From Dactylosporangium sucinum (lineage in GTDB: Bacteria; Actinomycetota; Actinomycetes; Mycobacteriales; Micromonosporaceae): a DNA stretch of 61,338 bases. The DNA lies in contig NZ_BMPI01000069.1 in NCBI RefSeq assembly GCF_014647515.1, positions 1-61,338 of the forward strand. The letters are read 5' to 3'. The first letter of the stretch is position 1. Every line of letters starts with the position of its first letter. A program made the position numbers and the translations under genes. Below the pieces are notes generated by a model. That model had not been told where the DNA came from, searched no databases, and saw only the letters and a program-made list of their open reading frames with translations. Shown here piece after piece: positions 17,255 to 24,187 of this stretch.

Positions 17255-17980
17255 TCATGAGGCGCGCCGGGCGGCGAAGGCCGGCGAGAACCGCTCCAGC
17301 AGCGCCACCGTCTCCGCGAAAGGAAGCTGGCCGGGCGCCGGGTGGCCGCCGATCGCCGAATACGTGATCCGGGACCCGAGCAGCGGGAAGAAGACCCTGG
17401 ACGCCGCCCCGTCGCCGCCCATGCCGATGACGATCATGGGGATCGAGTCGTACCGCAGCAGCAGCGCCGACAGCGCCCGCACGTCGTCGGGACCGTGCGC
17501 CATCGTGCTGATCTTCACCAGATCGGCGCCCGCCGCCCGCGCCCCCTCGACGATCTCGGCGAGCCGGTCGGCCGGCGGCGTGGCGACGAAGTCGTGGTGC
17601 GAGACGACGACGAGCCTGTCCAGCGACCGCGCGGCGGCGACGACCCCCGGCAGCACCTCCGTCGCCGAGAGCTCCACGTCCACCGCGTCGACCTCGGGCA
17701 GCAGCGCCTCGTAGAGCCGCAGGCGCTCGGCCTCGTCGCCCGGCCAGTGCCCACCCTCGGTCTTCGACCGGACGGTGGCCAGCGTCGGCACGCCGCGGAA
17801 CGCCCGGACCCGGTCGACGACGTGCGCCGGGTCGAACGAGGAGAACCAGTCCACGCGCAGCTCGGCGACGTCCACCCCGAGGTCCCGGACCCGGGCGGCG
17901 TCACCCTCGGCGTCGTCGTCGCCGAAGCTCACCGCGACCAGCGGCACCCCGTCGGCGAGCCGCTCGCGCAGCGTTGCCAT
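17255..17980 (-). CDS. aroD: 3-Dehydroquinate dehydratase, type I
   Basis: A 241-residue class I dehydroquinase of the shikimate pathway, converting 3-dehydroquinate to 3-dehydroshikimate through a Schiff base. Visible active-site elements are AELRVDWF (Glu40 and Arg42 region), TVRSKTEGG (Arg71), the catalytic His in VVVSHHDF (H128/H129) and the Schiff-base Lys in DLVKISTMA (K156). The C-terminal GQLPFAETVALL closes the fold. Most actinobacteria rely on type II AroQ, so a type I enzyme is notable and may serve a catabolic or secondary pathway. Its ribosome site is inside a perfect hairpin just upstream. Confidence 0.93.
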   Translation of the reverse strand: MATLRERLADGVPLVAVSFGDDDAEGDAARVRDLGVDVAELRVDWFSSFDPAHVVDRVRAFRGVPTLATVRSKTEGGHWPGDEAERLRLYEALLPEVDAVDVELSATEVLPGVVAAARSLDRLVVVSHHDFVATPPADRLAEIVEGARAAGADLVKISTMAHGPDDVRALSALLLRYDSIPMIVIGMGGDGAASRVFFPLLGSRITYSAIGGHPAPGQLPFAETVALLERFSPAFAARRAS

Positions 17981-17981
17981 G

Positions 17982-18015
17982 ACTCCCCCTGCCTGTGAAA
18001 CGACAGGGGGAGTCT
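17982..18015 (-). promoter_or_regulatory. Hairpin enclosing the aroD ribosome-binding site
   Basis: GACTCCCCCTG (17982-17992) and CAGGGGGAGTC (18005-18015) form a perfect 11-bp stem with a 12-nt loop, ending one nt before the aroD ATG. On the minus strand the GGGGGAG Shine-Dalgarno is the 3' arm, so the folded form would block translation. It could alternatively act as the terminator of the rsr transcript, which ends 50 nt upstream. Confidence 0.6.
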
Positions 18016-18064
18016 ACTGTCAGCCTTCAGGCGAGCCTCCCGCCCGGCCGCCGCGCTCGGTTCC

Positions 18065-19621
18065 TCAGAACGGCCACTGTCCGTCCCGGCCCGACTCCAG
18101 CAGCGGGATCATCGCGAAGCCGGCGTCGGTCAGGCCGCCGAACGTCCAGCGGCCCATCTTGAGCGGCGTGTGGCCGAGCCGGTAGCCCGCCAGGTTCCAG
18201 GTGAAGATCGGCACGACCCCCGGTACCGCCGAATCCACCGACGTGTCGAAGGACGCCTGCTCGTCGGTGAGGATCACGACCCGGTCGTGGTGGGCGTAGC
18301 GCTCCCGCACCGCCTTGGCCGTCGCCGTGCCGCCGTTGTGGAAGTGGCCTTCCGCCCGGAACCGCTCGATCGCCCGCAGCACCGACTCGCCCTTGCGGAG
18401 CCGGAACTCCGTGGTGTGGCCGGAGAACGACACGATCGTCGCCGACGCGCAGCGCGACGCGAGCGCGATGCCGAACACGACCGCCGCGTCCCACCGCCGC
18501 AGCGTGCCGTCGCGGGAGAAGCCCGAGTTCATCGAGCCGGACGTGTCGATGAGGATCAGCGTCCGCCCGCTCAGCTCCGGCACGTTGCGCAGGCTCAGCG
18601 TGAGCGCCGTCTCCAGCGCCTGCGCCCACCGCAGCGACGGCGCCGCCCGGTAGGCCGACAGGAACCGCATCGGCAGCTGCCTCGACCGGGCCACCTCGTC
18701 CGGGTCGGCCAGCCGCGCCGCGACCCCCGCCGCGACCCCGTCGGGCACGCCGGCCTCGTCGAAGTTGCGCAGGTTGCGCAGCAGCGCCATGTAGCCCATC
18801 GACGGGATCAGGGCGGTCCACAGGGCCGCCTTGTCCACCCCGGGGCCCGCCATGGACAGCGCGTCCTCCCAGGTCATGCCCGCCCGCGCGAGCCGCTCCG
18901 AGTCGAGCAGCACCGCGGCGCCGTCGGCCCGCAGCCGCTCGTTCGCGGCGAGCATGCCGAGCGAGGCCGGGACCGGCAGGTCCTCTCGCCGGTGCCGGCG
19001 ACCCAGCGCGTAGGCGAACAGGTCGCCCTGCCAGGGCGCGGCCGGCACCGGGTGGGTCAGGTCGACCACGTCGCCGAACCGGAAGGCGTGGCTGGCCGTG
19101 TCGTACTTCAGCAGGTTTCGCTCGGTGTACAGCCGCCGGACGGCGTCGGCGACGCCACGCTTGACCGGCTTGGGGATCGCCCGCCCGTGCCGCGAGATCC
19201 AGTATGCGAGCAGTTCCCCCGGCTCGTCGGCCCGCTGCAGCACGCTCGCAACCACGGCCCGGTTGTCCCCGGTGGCGCCGGCCGCGAGGCGCCCGCGCAC
19301 GAACTCGGCCGCGCCGACGATCGACGCCGTGCGCAGGTTCGCGCCGGTGCGCAGCCAGCCCAGCAGCCGCGCGGTCCAGTCGGGGTCCTCGACGGCCACG
19401 GTGCGGACCAGGCTCGCGAACCGTTCGTCGCGCTCGCCGGCCGCTTCGTAGAACGTCTGCTCGCCGACCATGTTCGTCACGGCCAGCAGGAAAAGCTCCG
19501 ACTTGGCGTCGCGGCCGTATCCGACGCCCCCTTCGAAGGTGCGTCCGGCCGGGCGCGCAGAGCCCTTCAGCGGGCCCTTTCCGAGCGCCGCCTTGACCTT
19601 CTTCACATTGAGCTTCGCCAT
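18065..19621 (-). CDS. rsr: Ro60/Rsr ring-shaped RNA-binding protein (TROVE domain)
   Basis: A 518-residue bacterial orthologue of the Ro60 autoantigen. The N-terminal TROVE/HEAT-repeat ring spans about residues 15-340 (SELFLLAVTNMVGEQTFYEA, RLLGWLRTGANLRTASI, PSMGYMALLRNLRNF). The C-terminal von Willebrand A domain has the MIDAS motif DTSGSM at residue 359, with GGTAT and TDEQAS later. Known orthologues bind Y RNAs on the outer ring, take misfolded RNA ends in the cavity, and tether PNPase for degradation. Here a tRNA-mimic Y RNA lies on the same strand about 64 nt upstream of the start. AGGA about 10 nt before ATG 19621 sits in the loop of a small TTCCC/GGGAA hairpin. Confidence 0.95.
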   Translation of the reverse strand: MAKLNVKKVKAALGKGPLKGSARPAGRTFEGGVGYGRDAKSELFLLAVTNMVGEQTFYEAAGERDERFASLVRTVAVEDPDWTARLLGWLRTGANLRTASIVGAAEFVRGRLAAGATGDNRAVVASVLQRADEPGELLAYWISRHGRAIPKPVKRGVADAVRRLYTERNLLKYDTASHAFRFGDVVDLTHPVPAAPWQGDLFAYALGRRHRREDLPVPASLGMLAANERLRADGAAVLLDSERLARAGMTWEDALSMAGPGVDKAALWTALIPSMGYMALLRNLRNFDEAGVPDGVAAGVAARLADPDEVARSRQLPMRFLSAYRAAPSLRWAQALETALTLSLRNVPELSGRTLILIDTSGSMNSGFSRDGTLRRWDAAVVFGIALASRCASATIVSFSGHTTEFRLRKGESVLRAIERFRAEGHFHNGGTATAKAVRERYAHHDRVVILTDEQASFDTSVDSAVPGVVPIFTWNLAGYRLGHTPLKMGRWTFGGLTDAGFAMIPLLESGRDGQWPF

Positions 19622-19684
19622 TGTTTCCCATTCCTGGGAAGGCGCCCGAAAACGTGCCGGGACGGAGCGCCCCGAGATCCTGTC

Positions 19685-19793
19685 GGCGCCGGAACGTTTA
19701 GCGCTCTGTCCAGGCTGAGCTACGTCCCGGGGAGACGGGACGGCGGGATTCGAACCCGCGACCTCTCGATCCCGAATCGAAGTAACCGGCGCC
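19685..19793 (-). ncRNA. Y RNA with circularly permuted tRNA-like domain (YrlA type)
   Basis: On the minus strand, an 8-bp closing stem GGCGCCGG (19793-19786) with CCGGCGCC (19692-19685) encloses, in order: a hairpin TCGAT-TCGGG-ATCGA (19780-19766); a perfect T-arm, GCGGG-TTCGAAT-CCCGC (19759-19743); the 3' acceptor strand CGTCCCG (19742-19736); a 6-nt loop TCTCCC; the complementary 5' acceptor strand CGGGACG (19729-19723); then TA and a D-arm GCTC-AGCCTGGACA-GAGC (19720-19703) with the GG pair. The order is that of a tRNA cut at the anticodon and sealed at the acceptor end, as described for YrlA RNAs that bind Ro60. Its place next to rsr supports this. Exact ends are unknown. Confidence 0.85.
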
Positions 19794-19801
19794 TGCGCAC
19801 C

Positions 19802-19937
19802 GGGACGCCTCGACCCGTCACGTTGTCGGGCACCGACCCGAGTTCGAGGCGCCCGCGGTGGCCATTTTTACAGAATGAAGTATCCGCGGGCTGCGCACCG
19901 GGCGGTGCGAGATCGAAGGTAGCAACGCTCCGGTGCG
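19802..19937 (-). ncRNA. Candidate additional Y-like RNA hairpins upstream of the YrlA-type RNA
   Basis: Two more perfect 8-bp GC stems precede the Y RNA on the same strand: CGCACCGG/CCGGTGCG (19937-19930 with 19901-19894) and GCCCGCGG/CCGCGGGC (19891-19884 with 19858-19851). A third, CGCCTCGA/TCGAGGCG (19851-19844 with 19813-19806), encloses a GTCGG-TGC-CCGAC hairpin. The first two loops open with TACCTTCGATCTCG and ATACTTCATTC, resembling TTACTTCGATTCGG at the same place in the YrlA-type RNA. The words CGGTGCGCAG before the second stem and before the YrlA stem are identical. This suggests tandem, related Y-like modules; whether they are separate RNAs is unknown. Confidence 0.5.
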
Positions 19938-19986
19938 ACGTCGCGGCATTTTTGTTTGGGCTTGCCCGCGCGGCGATGATGAGTGG

Positions 19987-20058
19987 GTGACCGAGTTCGC
20001 CGCGCGCAACACCGCCAGGTTCCAGGACTACGAGCGCACCCTGAAGCGGCGCCGCTGA
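19987..20058 (+). CDS. Possible 23-codon mini-ORF
   Basis: GTG 19987 to TGA 20058 would encode VTEFAARNTARFQDYERTLK plus RRR, an amphipathic basic peptide. There is no clear ribosome site. It might be a leader peptide or a gene remnant upstream of the propeller operon. The rest of the stretch 19938-20135 shows AT-rich bases near 19947-19957 and no other gene. Confidence 0.2.
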   Translation: MTEFAARNTARFQDYERTLKRRR

Positions 20059-20135
20059 GGCCCGGGGAGGCCGCAACCGGCGGGGTCGCGTGGGACTCTT
20101 CTCTGTGCAGCAGCCGGGCAGAAGGGGAGCCGCGC

Positions 20136-21506
20136 GTGCCTGAGCCGATGATCGAGCTGGATCTCACCGCGCCGTGGGAGCCGGGCGAGAGCGCCGGCCC
20201 GCCGCCCAACCGGCGGCGGGCGCGGCGGGTCGCCGGAGCGGGGATCGTCGCCGTGGTGGCCGCCGGGGTGCTCACCGCCGCCGGGCCGGCCCGGGCCGAC
20301 ACGCCCGTGTTCGCGCTCGACTACCAGGTCACCGGGGTGCACCTCGCCGGCGGGCGGGTGTTCGCGGGGCGGTACAAGCCCGCCGGGGCCGGGCAGGAGC
20401 TCGAGGCGCTCGACGCGCGCACCGGGCGGCTGCTGTGGAGCCTGCCCATGGAGCAGCACGAGTATCTCCGCAGCGTCACCGCCGGCGTCGTCGTGCTGGT
20501 GCAGGAGCGCGGCGCGCCCGAGGACGGCGTCACCGACCTCGCCGTCCACGACGCCGCGACCGGCGCGCGGCTGTGGCAGCGGACCGCCGTGCGGGTGCTC
20601 GGGCGGTTCGGCGGCCGCGTGCTGATCGAGGAAGTGACCGGCGGGACGCGGGACGCGCGGACCGTCGTCGTCACGGAGTTGGCGGACGACGGCGGCGGGA
20701 TCCGCAACCAGCCGCCCGAGCAGCGCGAGCAGCATCTCCTGGCGCTCGACGAGCGGACCGGTGCGCCGGCCTGGCGGATCGACGTGCCGAAGGGCAACCT
20801 GCTGTCGTTCGAGTTCGGCGGCAGCTGGGAGGTCCTGCGGTCGATGGCCGAGCTGACGCCGGCCGGCGAGCTGCGGCAGCGCGACCCGCGCGACGGCACC
20901 GTCACGAAGACCGACCGGCTCGACTGGTCGGGGGCGGCGTCGTGGTTCGACGTCAGCGGCGGGGAGGTCGTCGTGTACCCCGTCGGTGCGGTGGGCGGCG
21001 ACGTGTACGACCGCGTGTCCGGCCGGCGGCTGTGGCACTGGCAGGACCTGGGCCACTTCGGCGGGCTCGGCACGTGCGCGCCCGGCCTGTACTGCGTGCA
21101 GGACCAGGACGGCACCACCGCCGTCGATCAGCGGACCGGGCAGACGCGGTGGCGCGTCCAGCAGTACAACAGCATCCTCGGGCTGACCGAGCACGCGATG
21201 ATCATGACGGTCTGGGAGCCGCCCGACCTCGCGCCCGGGCCGATCGCCGCCGTCGACACGCGGACCGGCCGGCCCACCACCGTGCTCGAAGGGTGGTTCG
21301 CGATCCAGCCGTCCGGCGCCGGGGTCCTCGTCTGGAAGCCCGTCGGCCAGCGCGAGGCGGTCCTCGCCCGGCTCGACCCGGCGACCGGCCGGGTCCAGGT
21401 GTTCGGGCGGCCGCAGGACTGGTTCGGCCGGCCGGAGTGCGTCGCCGAGGGCGACACCCTCGCCTGCGTCGCCGTCGGCGGCCTCACCGTCTGGCGGCTG
21501 CCATGA
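20136..21506 (+). CDS. Membrane-anchored PQQ-type beta-propeller protein 1
   Basis: A 456-residue protein: short cytoplasmic tail MIELDLTAPWEP, one transmembrane helix or uncleaved signal (about residues 28-52, ending PARA), then an exported propeller with repeated blade ends of the D-x-x-T-G-x-x-x-W type (DARTGRLLW, DAATGARLW, DERTGAPAW, DQRTGQTRW). Two cysteine pairs are conserved with its neighbours: CAPGLYC (blade near residue 310) and ECVAEGDTLAC near the C-terminus, likely disulfides. It ends in VWRLP. No PQQ enzyme active site is evident, so it is probably a scaffold or sensor. GGGGAG lies 6 nt before GTG 20136. It is the first of four paralogues; its stop overlaps the next ATG. Confidence 0.85.
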   Translation: MPEPMIELDLTAPWEPGESAGPPPNRRRARRVAGAGIVAVVAAGVLTAAGPARADTPVFALDYQVTGVHLAGGRVFAGRYKPAGAGQELEALDARTGRLLWSLPMEQHEYLRSVTAGVVVLVQERGAPEDGVTDLAVHDAATGARLWQRTAVRVLGRFGGRVLIEEVTGGTRDARTVVVTELADDGGGIRNQPPEQREQHLLALDERTGAPAWRIDVPKGNLLSFEFGGSWEVLRSMAELTPAGELRQRDPRDGTVTKTDRLDWSGAASWFDVSGGEVVVYPVGAVGGDVYDRVSGRRLWHWQDLGHFGGLGTCAPGLYCVQDQDGTTAVDQRTGQTRWRVQQYNSILGLTEHAMIMTVWEPPDLAPGPIAAVDTRTGRPTTVLEGWFAIQPSGAGVLVWKPVGQREAVLARLDPATGRVQVFGRPQDWFGRPECVAEGDTLACVAVGGLTVWRLP

Positions 21507-22849
21507 TGATCGAGCTCGACCTGAGCACGCCCTGGGAGCCGCCGCCCCCGCCCCGGCAGCGGCGCCGCTGGCCCCTGGTCCTGCTGGTGGTCCTGGTTTC
21601 CCTGGCCGCGTTCTCGGCGGCGGTACCGCAGGCGCGCGCGACCCCGGCCTTCGAGGTCGAGCACAACGTGCTGAGCGTCGACGGTGCCGCCGGGCGGGTG
21701 TTCGCCGGGCGGTTCGGGTCGGTGGGCGGCAACACGCGCCTGACGGCGTACCGGCTGCGCGACGGCGCCGAGCTGTGGACCGTCCCGATCGAGCCCAGCC
21801 AGCACTTCACCTACGTCGACGCGGACGTGGTCGTGCTGAACACGACCTGGGAGGAGAGCGGTAGCGGCCCGGCCACCACCGTCACCGTGCTCGACGCGGC
21901 CACCGGCGCCCGCCGCTGGCAGCGCGGCTACGTGCAGGTGATGGGGCGTTACGGCGGCCTCATGGTGGTCGCGGACCTCGCCGCGACCAGGGGCTTCCCG
22001 CCGTTGCCGTACGACCCCAGCCAGGATCCGACGGTCAACCCCACGCCGGTGCCGCGGGCGCAGCGGTACCAGGGTCTGGACGAGCGCACCGGCGGGGTGG
22101 CCTGGACCGTGGACGTGCCGCCCGGCTCCCTCGCCGAGGCCAGCTGGACCGGGACCGGCTATCGGCTGGACGGGTTCACCGAGCTCGACCCGTCCGGGGA
22201 GCTGCGCCGGCGGGACCTCGCGACCGGGGCCGTGACCGAGACCCGGCAGCTGCGCTTCGCCGGCACGCTCTCGTCCTACGCGACCCACGGGGAGCAGGTG
22301 GTCGTGAACCTCGCCGGGCAGCGCGGGGCCGACGTGTTCGACCGGGCCAGCGGCGAGCGGCGCTGGCACTGGGCGGGCGACCAGTTCAACTGGCTGTTCG
22401 CCTGCGGGCCGCAGCGGCTCTGCGCCGGCGACGAGACGGGGCTCGACATGTTCGAGGCCGGCACCGGGCGGCTGCTGTGGCACCTCGACCGGTATGCCAA
22501 CTTCCGGGGGTACGCCGGCCACAGCCTGCTCCTGGCGAGCTTCGAGCAGCCGTCGGCCGAGCATCCGGAGATCAGGGTCGTGGACCCGGACACCGGCCGG
22601 GTCGAGCGCTCGATCGAGGGCTGGCGGGCGCTGGCGTCCGACGGGGACCGGCTGGTCGCCTGGCGCTCGACCGGCTCCTACAGTGCGCTGCTCGCCACCG
22701 TCGAGCCGGCGACCGGCAGGGTCACCGTCTTCGGGCGGCCGGGCGAGTGGTACGGCGCCCCGGAGTGCACGGTCACCGAGGGGAGCCTCGCCTGCGTCGT
22801 GGTCGGGCGGCTGTCCGTCTGGAGACTGCCGCCGGAGCCCGCGGCTTAG
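21503..22849 (+). CDS. Membrane-anchored PQQ-type beta-propeller protein 2
   Basis: A 448-residue paralogue of the preceding gene, overlapping its stop (ATGA). The N-terminus MMIELDLSTPWEP is almost the same as in gene 1, followed by a Pro/Arg stretch, a transmembrane helix (about residues 25-46) and propeller blades (DAATGARRW, DERTGGVAW, DRASGERRW, EAGTGRLLW). The conserved Cys pairs appear as CGPQRLC and ECTVTEGSLAC, and the protein ends VWRLPPEP. A Pro-rich loop (about residues 170-195) is specific to this copy. Translational coupling indicates balanced synthesis with gene 1. Ligand and function unknown. Confidence 0.85.
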   Translation: MMIELDLSTPWEPPPPPRQRRRWPLVLLVVLVSLAAFSAAVPQARATPAFEVEHNVLSVDGAAGRVFAGRFGSVGGNTRLTAYRLRDGAELWTVPIEPSQHFTYVDADVVVLNTTWEESGSGPATTVTVLDAATGARRWQRGYVQVMGRYGGLMVVADLAATRGFPPLPYDPSQDPTVNPTPVPRAQRYQGLDERTGGVAWTVDVPPGSLAEASWTGTGYRLDGFTELDPSGELRRRDLATGAVTETRQLRFAGTLSSYATHGEQVVVNLAGQRGADVFDRASGERRWHWAGDQFNWLFACGPQRLCAGDETGLDMFEAGTGRLLWHLDRYANFRGYAGHSLLLASFEQPSAEHPEIRVVDPDTGRVERSIEGWRALASDGDRLVAWRSTGSYSALLATVEPATGRVTVFGRPGEWYGAPECTVTEGSLACVVVGRLSVWRLPPEPAA

Positions 22850-22861
22850 CACAATGGAACC

Positions 22862-24151
22862 GTGCCGGTGAGCACGGTCACCATCGACCTGGGTGTGATC
22901 GACGACCGCTGGGCGATCGACGCCGACCAGCGCCCTTCCGGCCTGTCCCGCGGCTGGGGACTCTTCGGGGTGGTGGCGCTGCTGCTGTCGCTGGTGTCGG
23001 CGGTACCGCTGCCCGAACCCCCGCACGAGGTGACCCGGCAGCCGCTGCGCGGCGGGGAGTTCCACCTGGCCGGCGGCGCGCTGTTCGTGCTGGAGAGCCA
23101 CCGCACCCCGACGCCGGTGCAGGCGTTCGACGCGCGCGACGGCGAGGCCCGCTGGACGTACACGGCGCCCGACCTGGCCACGCTGTCCTACGCGAGCGTT
23201 GCCGGCGACCTCGTCGTGTTCTCGCCCGACCTGTGCCGGTCCGGGGTCACCGGCACGACCGTCGGGCTCGACCTGCGCACCGGCTCTGAGCGCTGGCGCT
23301 CGACCGGCGTGCCGGTCCGCACCGCGCCCGGCGTCTCCGGCACGGTCGTGCTGCGCAGCCTGTGGTCCGACGGCTGCACCGCGCTCACCGCCGGCACCCC
23401 GACCGGCGGGACGCTGCGCTGGCTGGCGATCGACGGCGCCGGCCGCACGCTGTGGGAGACCACGGTGGAGCCGGGCACGCGCGTCGCCGTCGACAGCGCC
23501 GAGGCGGGCGCCGGCTGGGCGGCGCTGCTCGACAAGCGCGGCACGGTGGGCGTGGTGGACTTCGCGACCGGGGCTCGCGCGGCTACCGGGGTCACGGCCG
23601 GGTCCGAGGACCTCGTCGAGGCGGCCGGCGACCTGCTCGTGGTGGTGTCCGCGACCACGCTCGCGGCGTACGACCGGCGGTCCGGCTTCGCGGCGCGCTG
23701 GACCGTGCCGCTGCCGGCCGAGCGCACCGACCACTTCGCCGTGCGCCCCTGCGGCCGGGCGCTCTGCGTCGTCGGCCGCCGCACGGTGGTCCTCGACCCG
23801 GCGACCGGCACCCCACTGTGGACGGTCCCGGGCCGCCCGCCGCTGACCGAGGTGCCGGGCGGGCTGCTGTCCGGCGCGGGCGCGTCGCTGCTCGACCCGG
23901 CGACCGGCGTCGCGCTCGGCGACCGCTCGGACTGGGCGGTGCTCGGCGTGGCCGGCCCGCGGCTGCTGCTGGGCCTCGTCTCCGGTGTGTCCGGCGACGA
24001 CTCGACGCTGCTCGCCTGGTCGACCGGCGGGGACCCGGTGCCGTTCGCCACCGTCGGCGACGTCATCGGCGGCTGCGAGCTGGACGGCGGGTCCGTCGCC
24101 TGCCGCACGCCCGACGACGATGTCGTGCTGATCCGGTTGCCGGCCCGCTGA
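22862..24151 (+). CDS. Membrane-anchored PQQ-type beta-propeller protein 3
   Basis: A 429-residue, more divergent paralogue starting at GTG 22862, 12 nt after gene 2. The cytoplasmic leader VTIDLGVIDDRW precedes a helix (about residues 33-52), then an exported propeller (DARDGEARW, DLRTGSERW, DPATGTPLW, DPATGVALG). Cys pairs correspond to CGRALC and CELDGGSVAC; two more Cys lie in the first half (about residues 121 and 174). The ending is VLIRLPAR rather than VWRLP. It shares the anchor-plus-propeller architecture and is probably in the same operon. Confidence 0.82.
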   Translation: MPVSTVTIDLGVIDDRWAIDADQRPSGLSRGWGLFGVVALLLSLVSAVPLPEPPHEVTRQPLRGGEFHLAGGALFVLESHRTPTPVQAFDARDGEARWTYTAPDLATLSYASVAGDLVVFSPDLCRSGVTGTTVGLDLRTGSERWRSTGVPVRTAPGVSGTVVLRSLWSDGCTALTAGTPTGGTLRWLAIDGAGRTLWETTVEPGTRVAVDSAEAGAGWAALLDKRGTVGVVDFATGARAATGVTAGSEDLVEAAGDLLVVVSATTLAAYDRRSGFAARWTVPLPAERTDHFAVRPCGRALCVVGRRTVVLDPATGTPLWTVPGRPPLTEVPGGLLSGAGASLLDPATGVALGDRSDWAVLGVAGPRLLLGLVSGVSGDDSTLLAWSTGGDPVPFATVGDVIGGCELDGGSVACRTPDDDVVLIRLPAR

Positions 24152-24187
24152 CTGGCGACCTTCGCACGCCTGGGGGACATTGGACTG

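Noticed and set aside
19685..19793. A tRNA-Pro gene on the minus strand (T-arm, and anticodon-like CGG loop)
   Set aside because: The D-arm and 5' acceptor strand come after the T-arm and 3' acceptor strand, so no normal tRNA can form; the closing stem and the neighbouring rsr gene fit a Y RNA instead.
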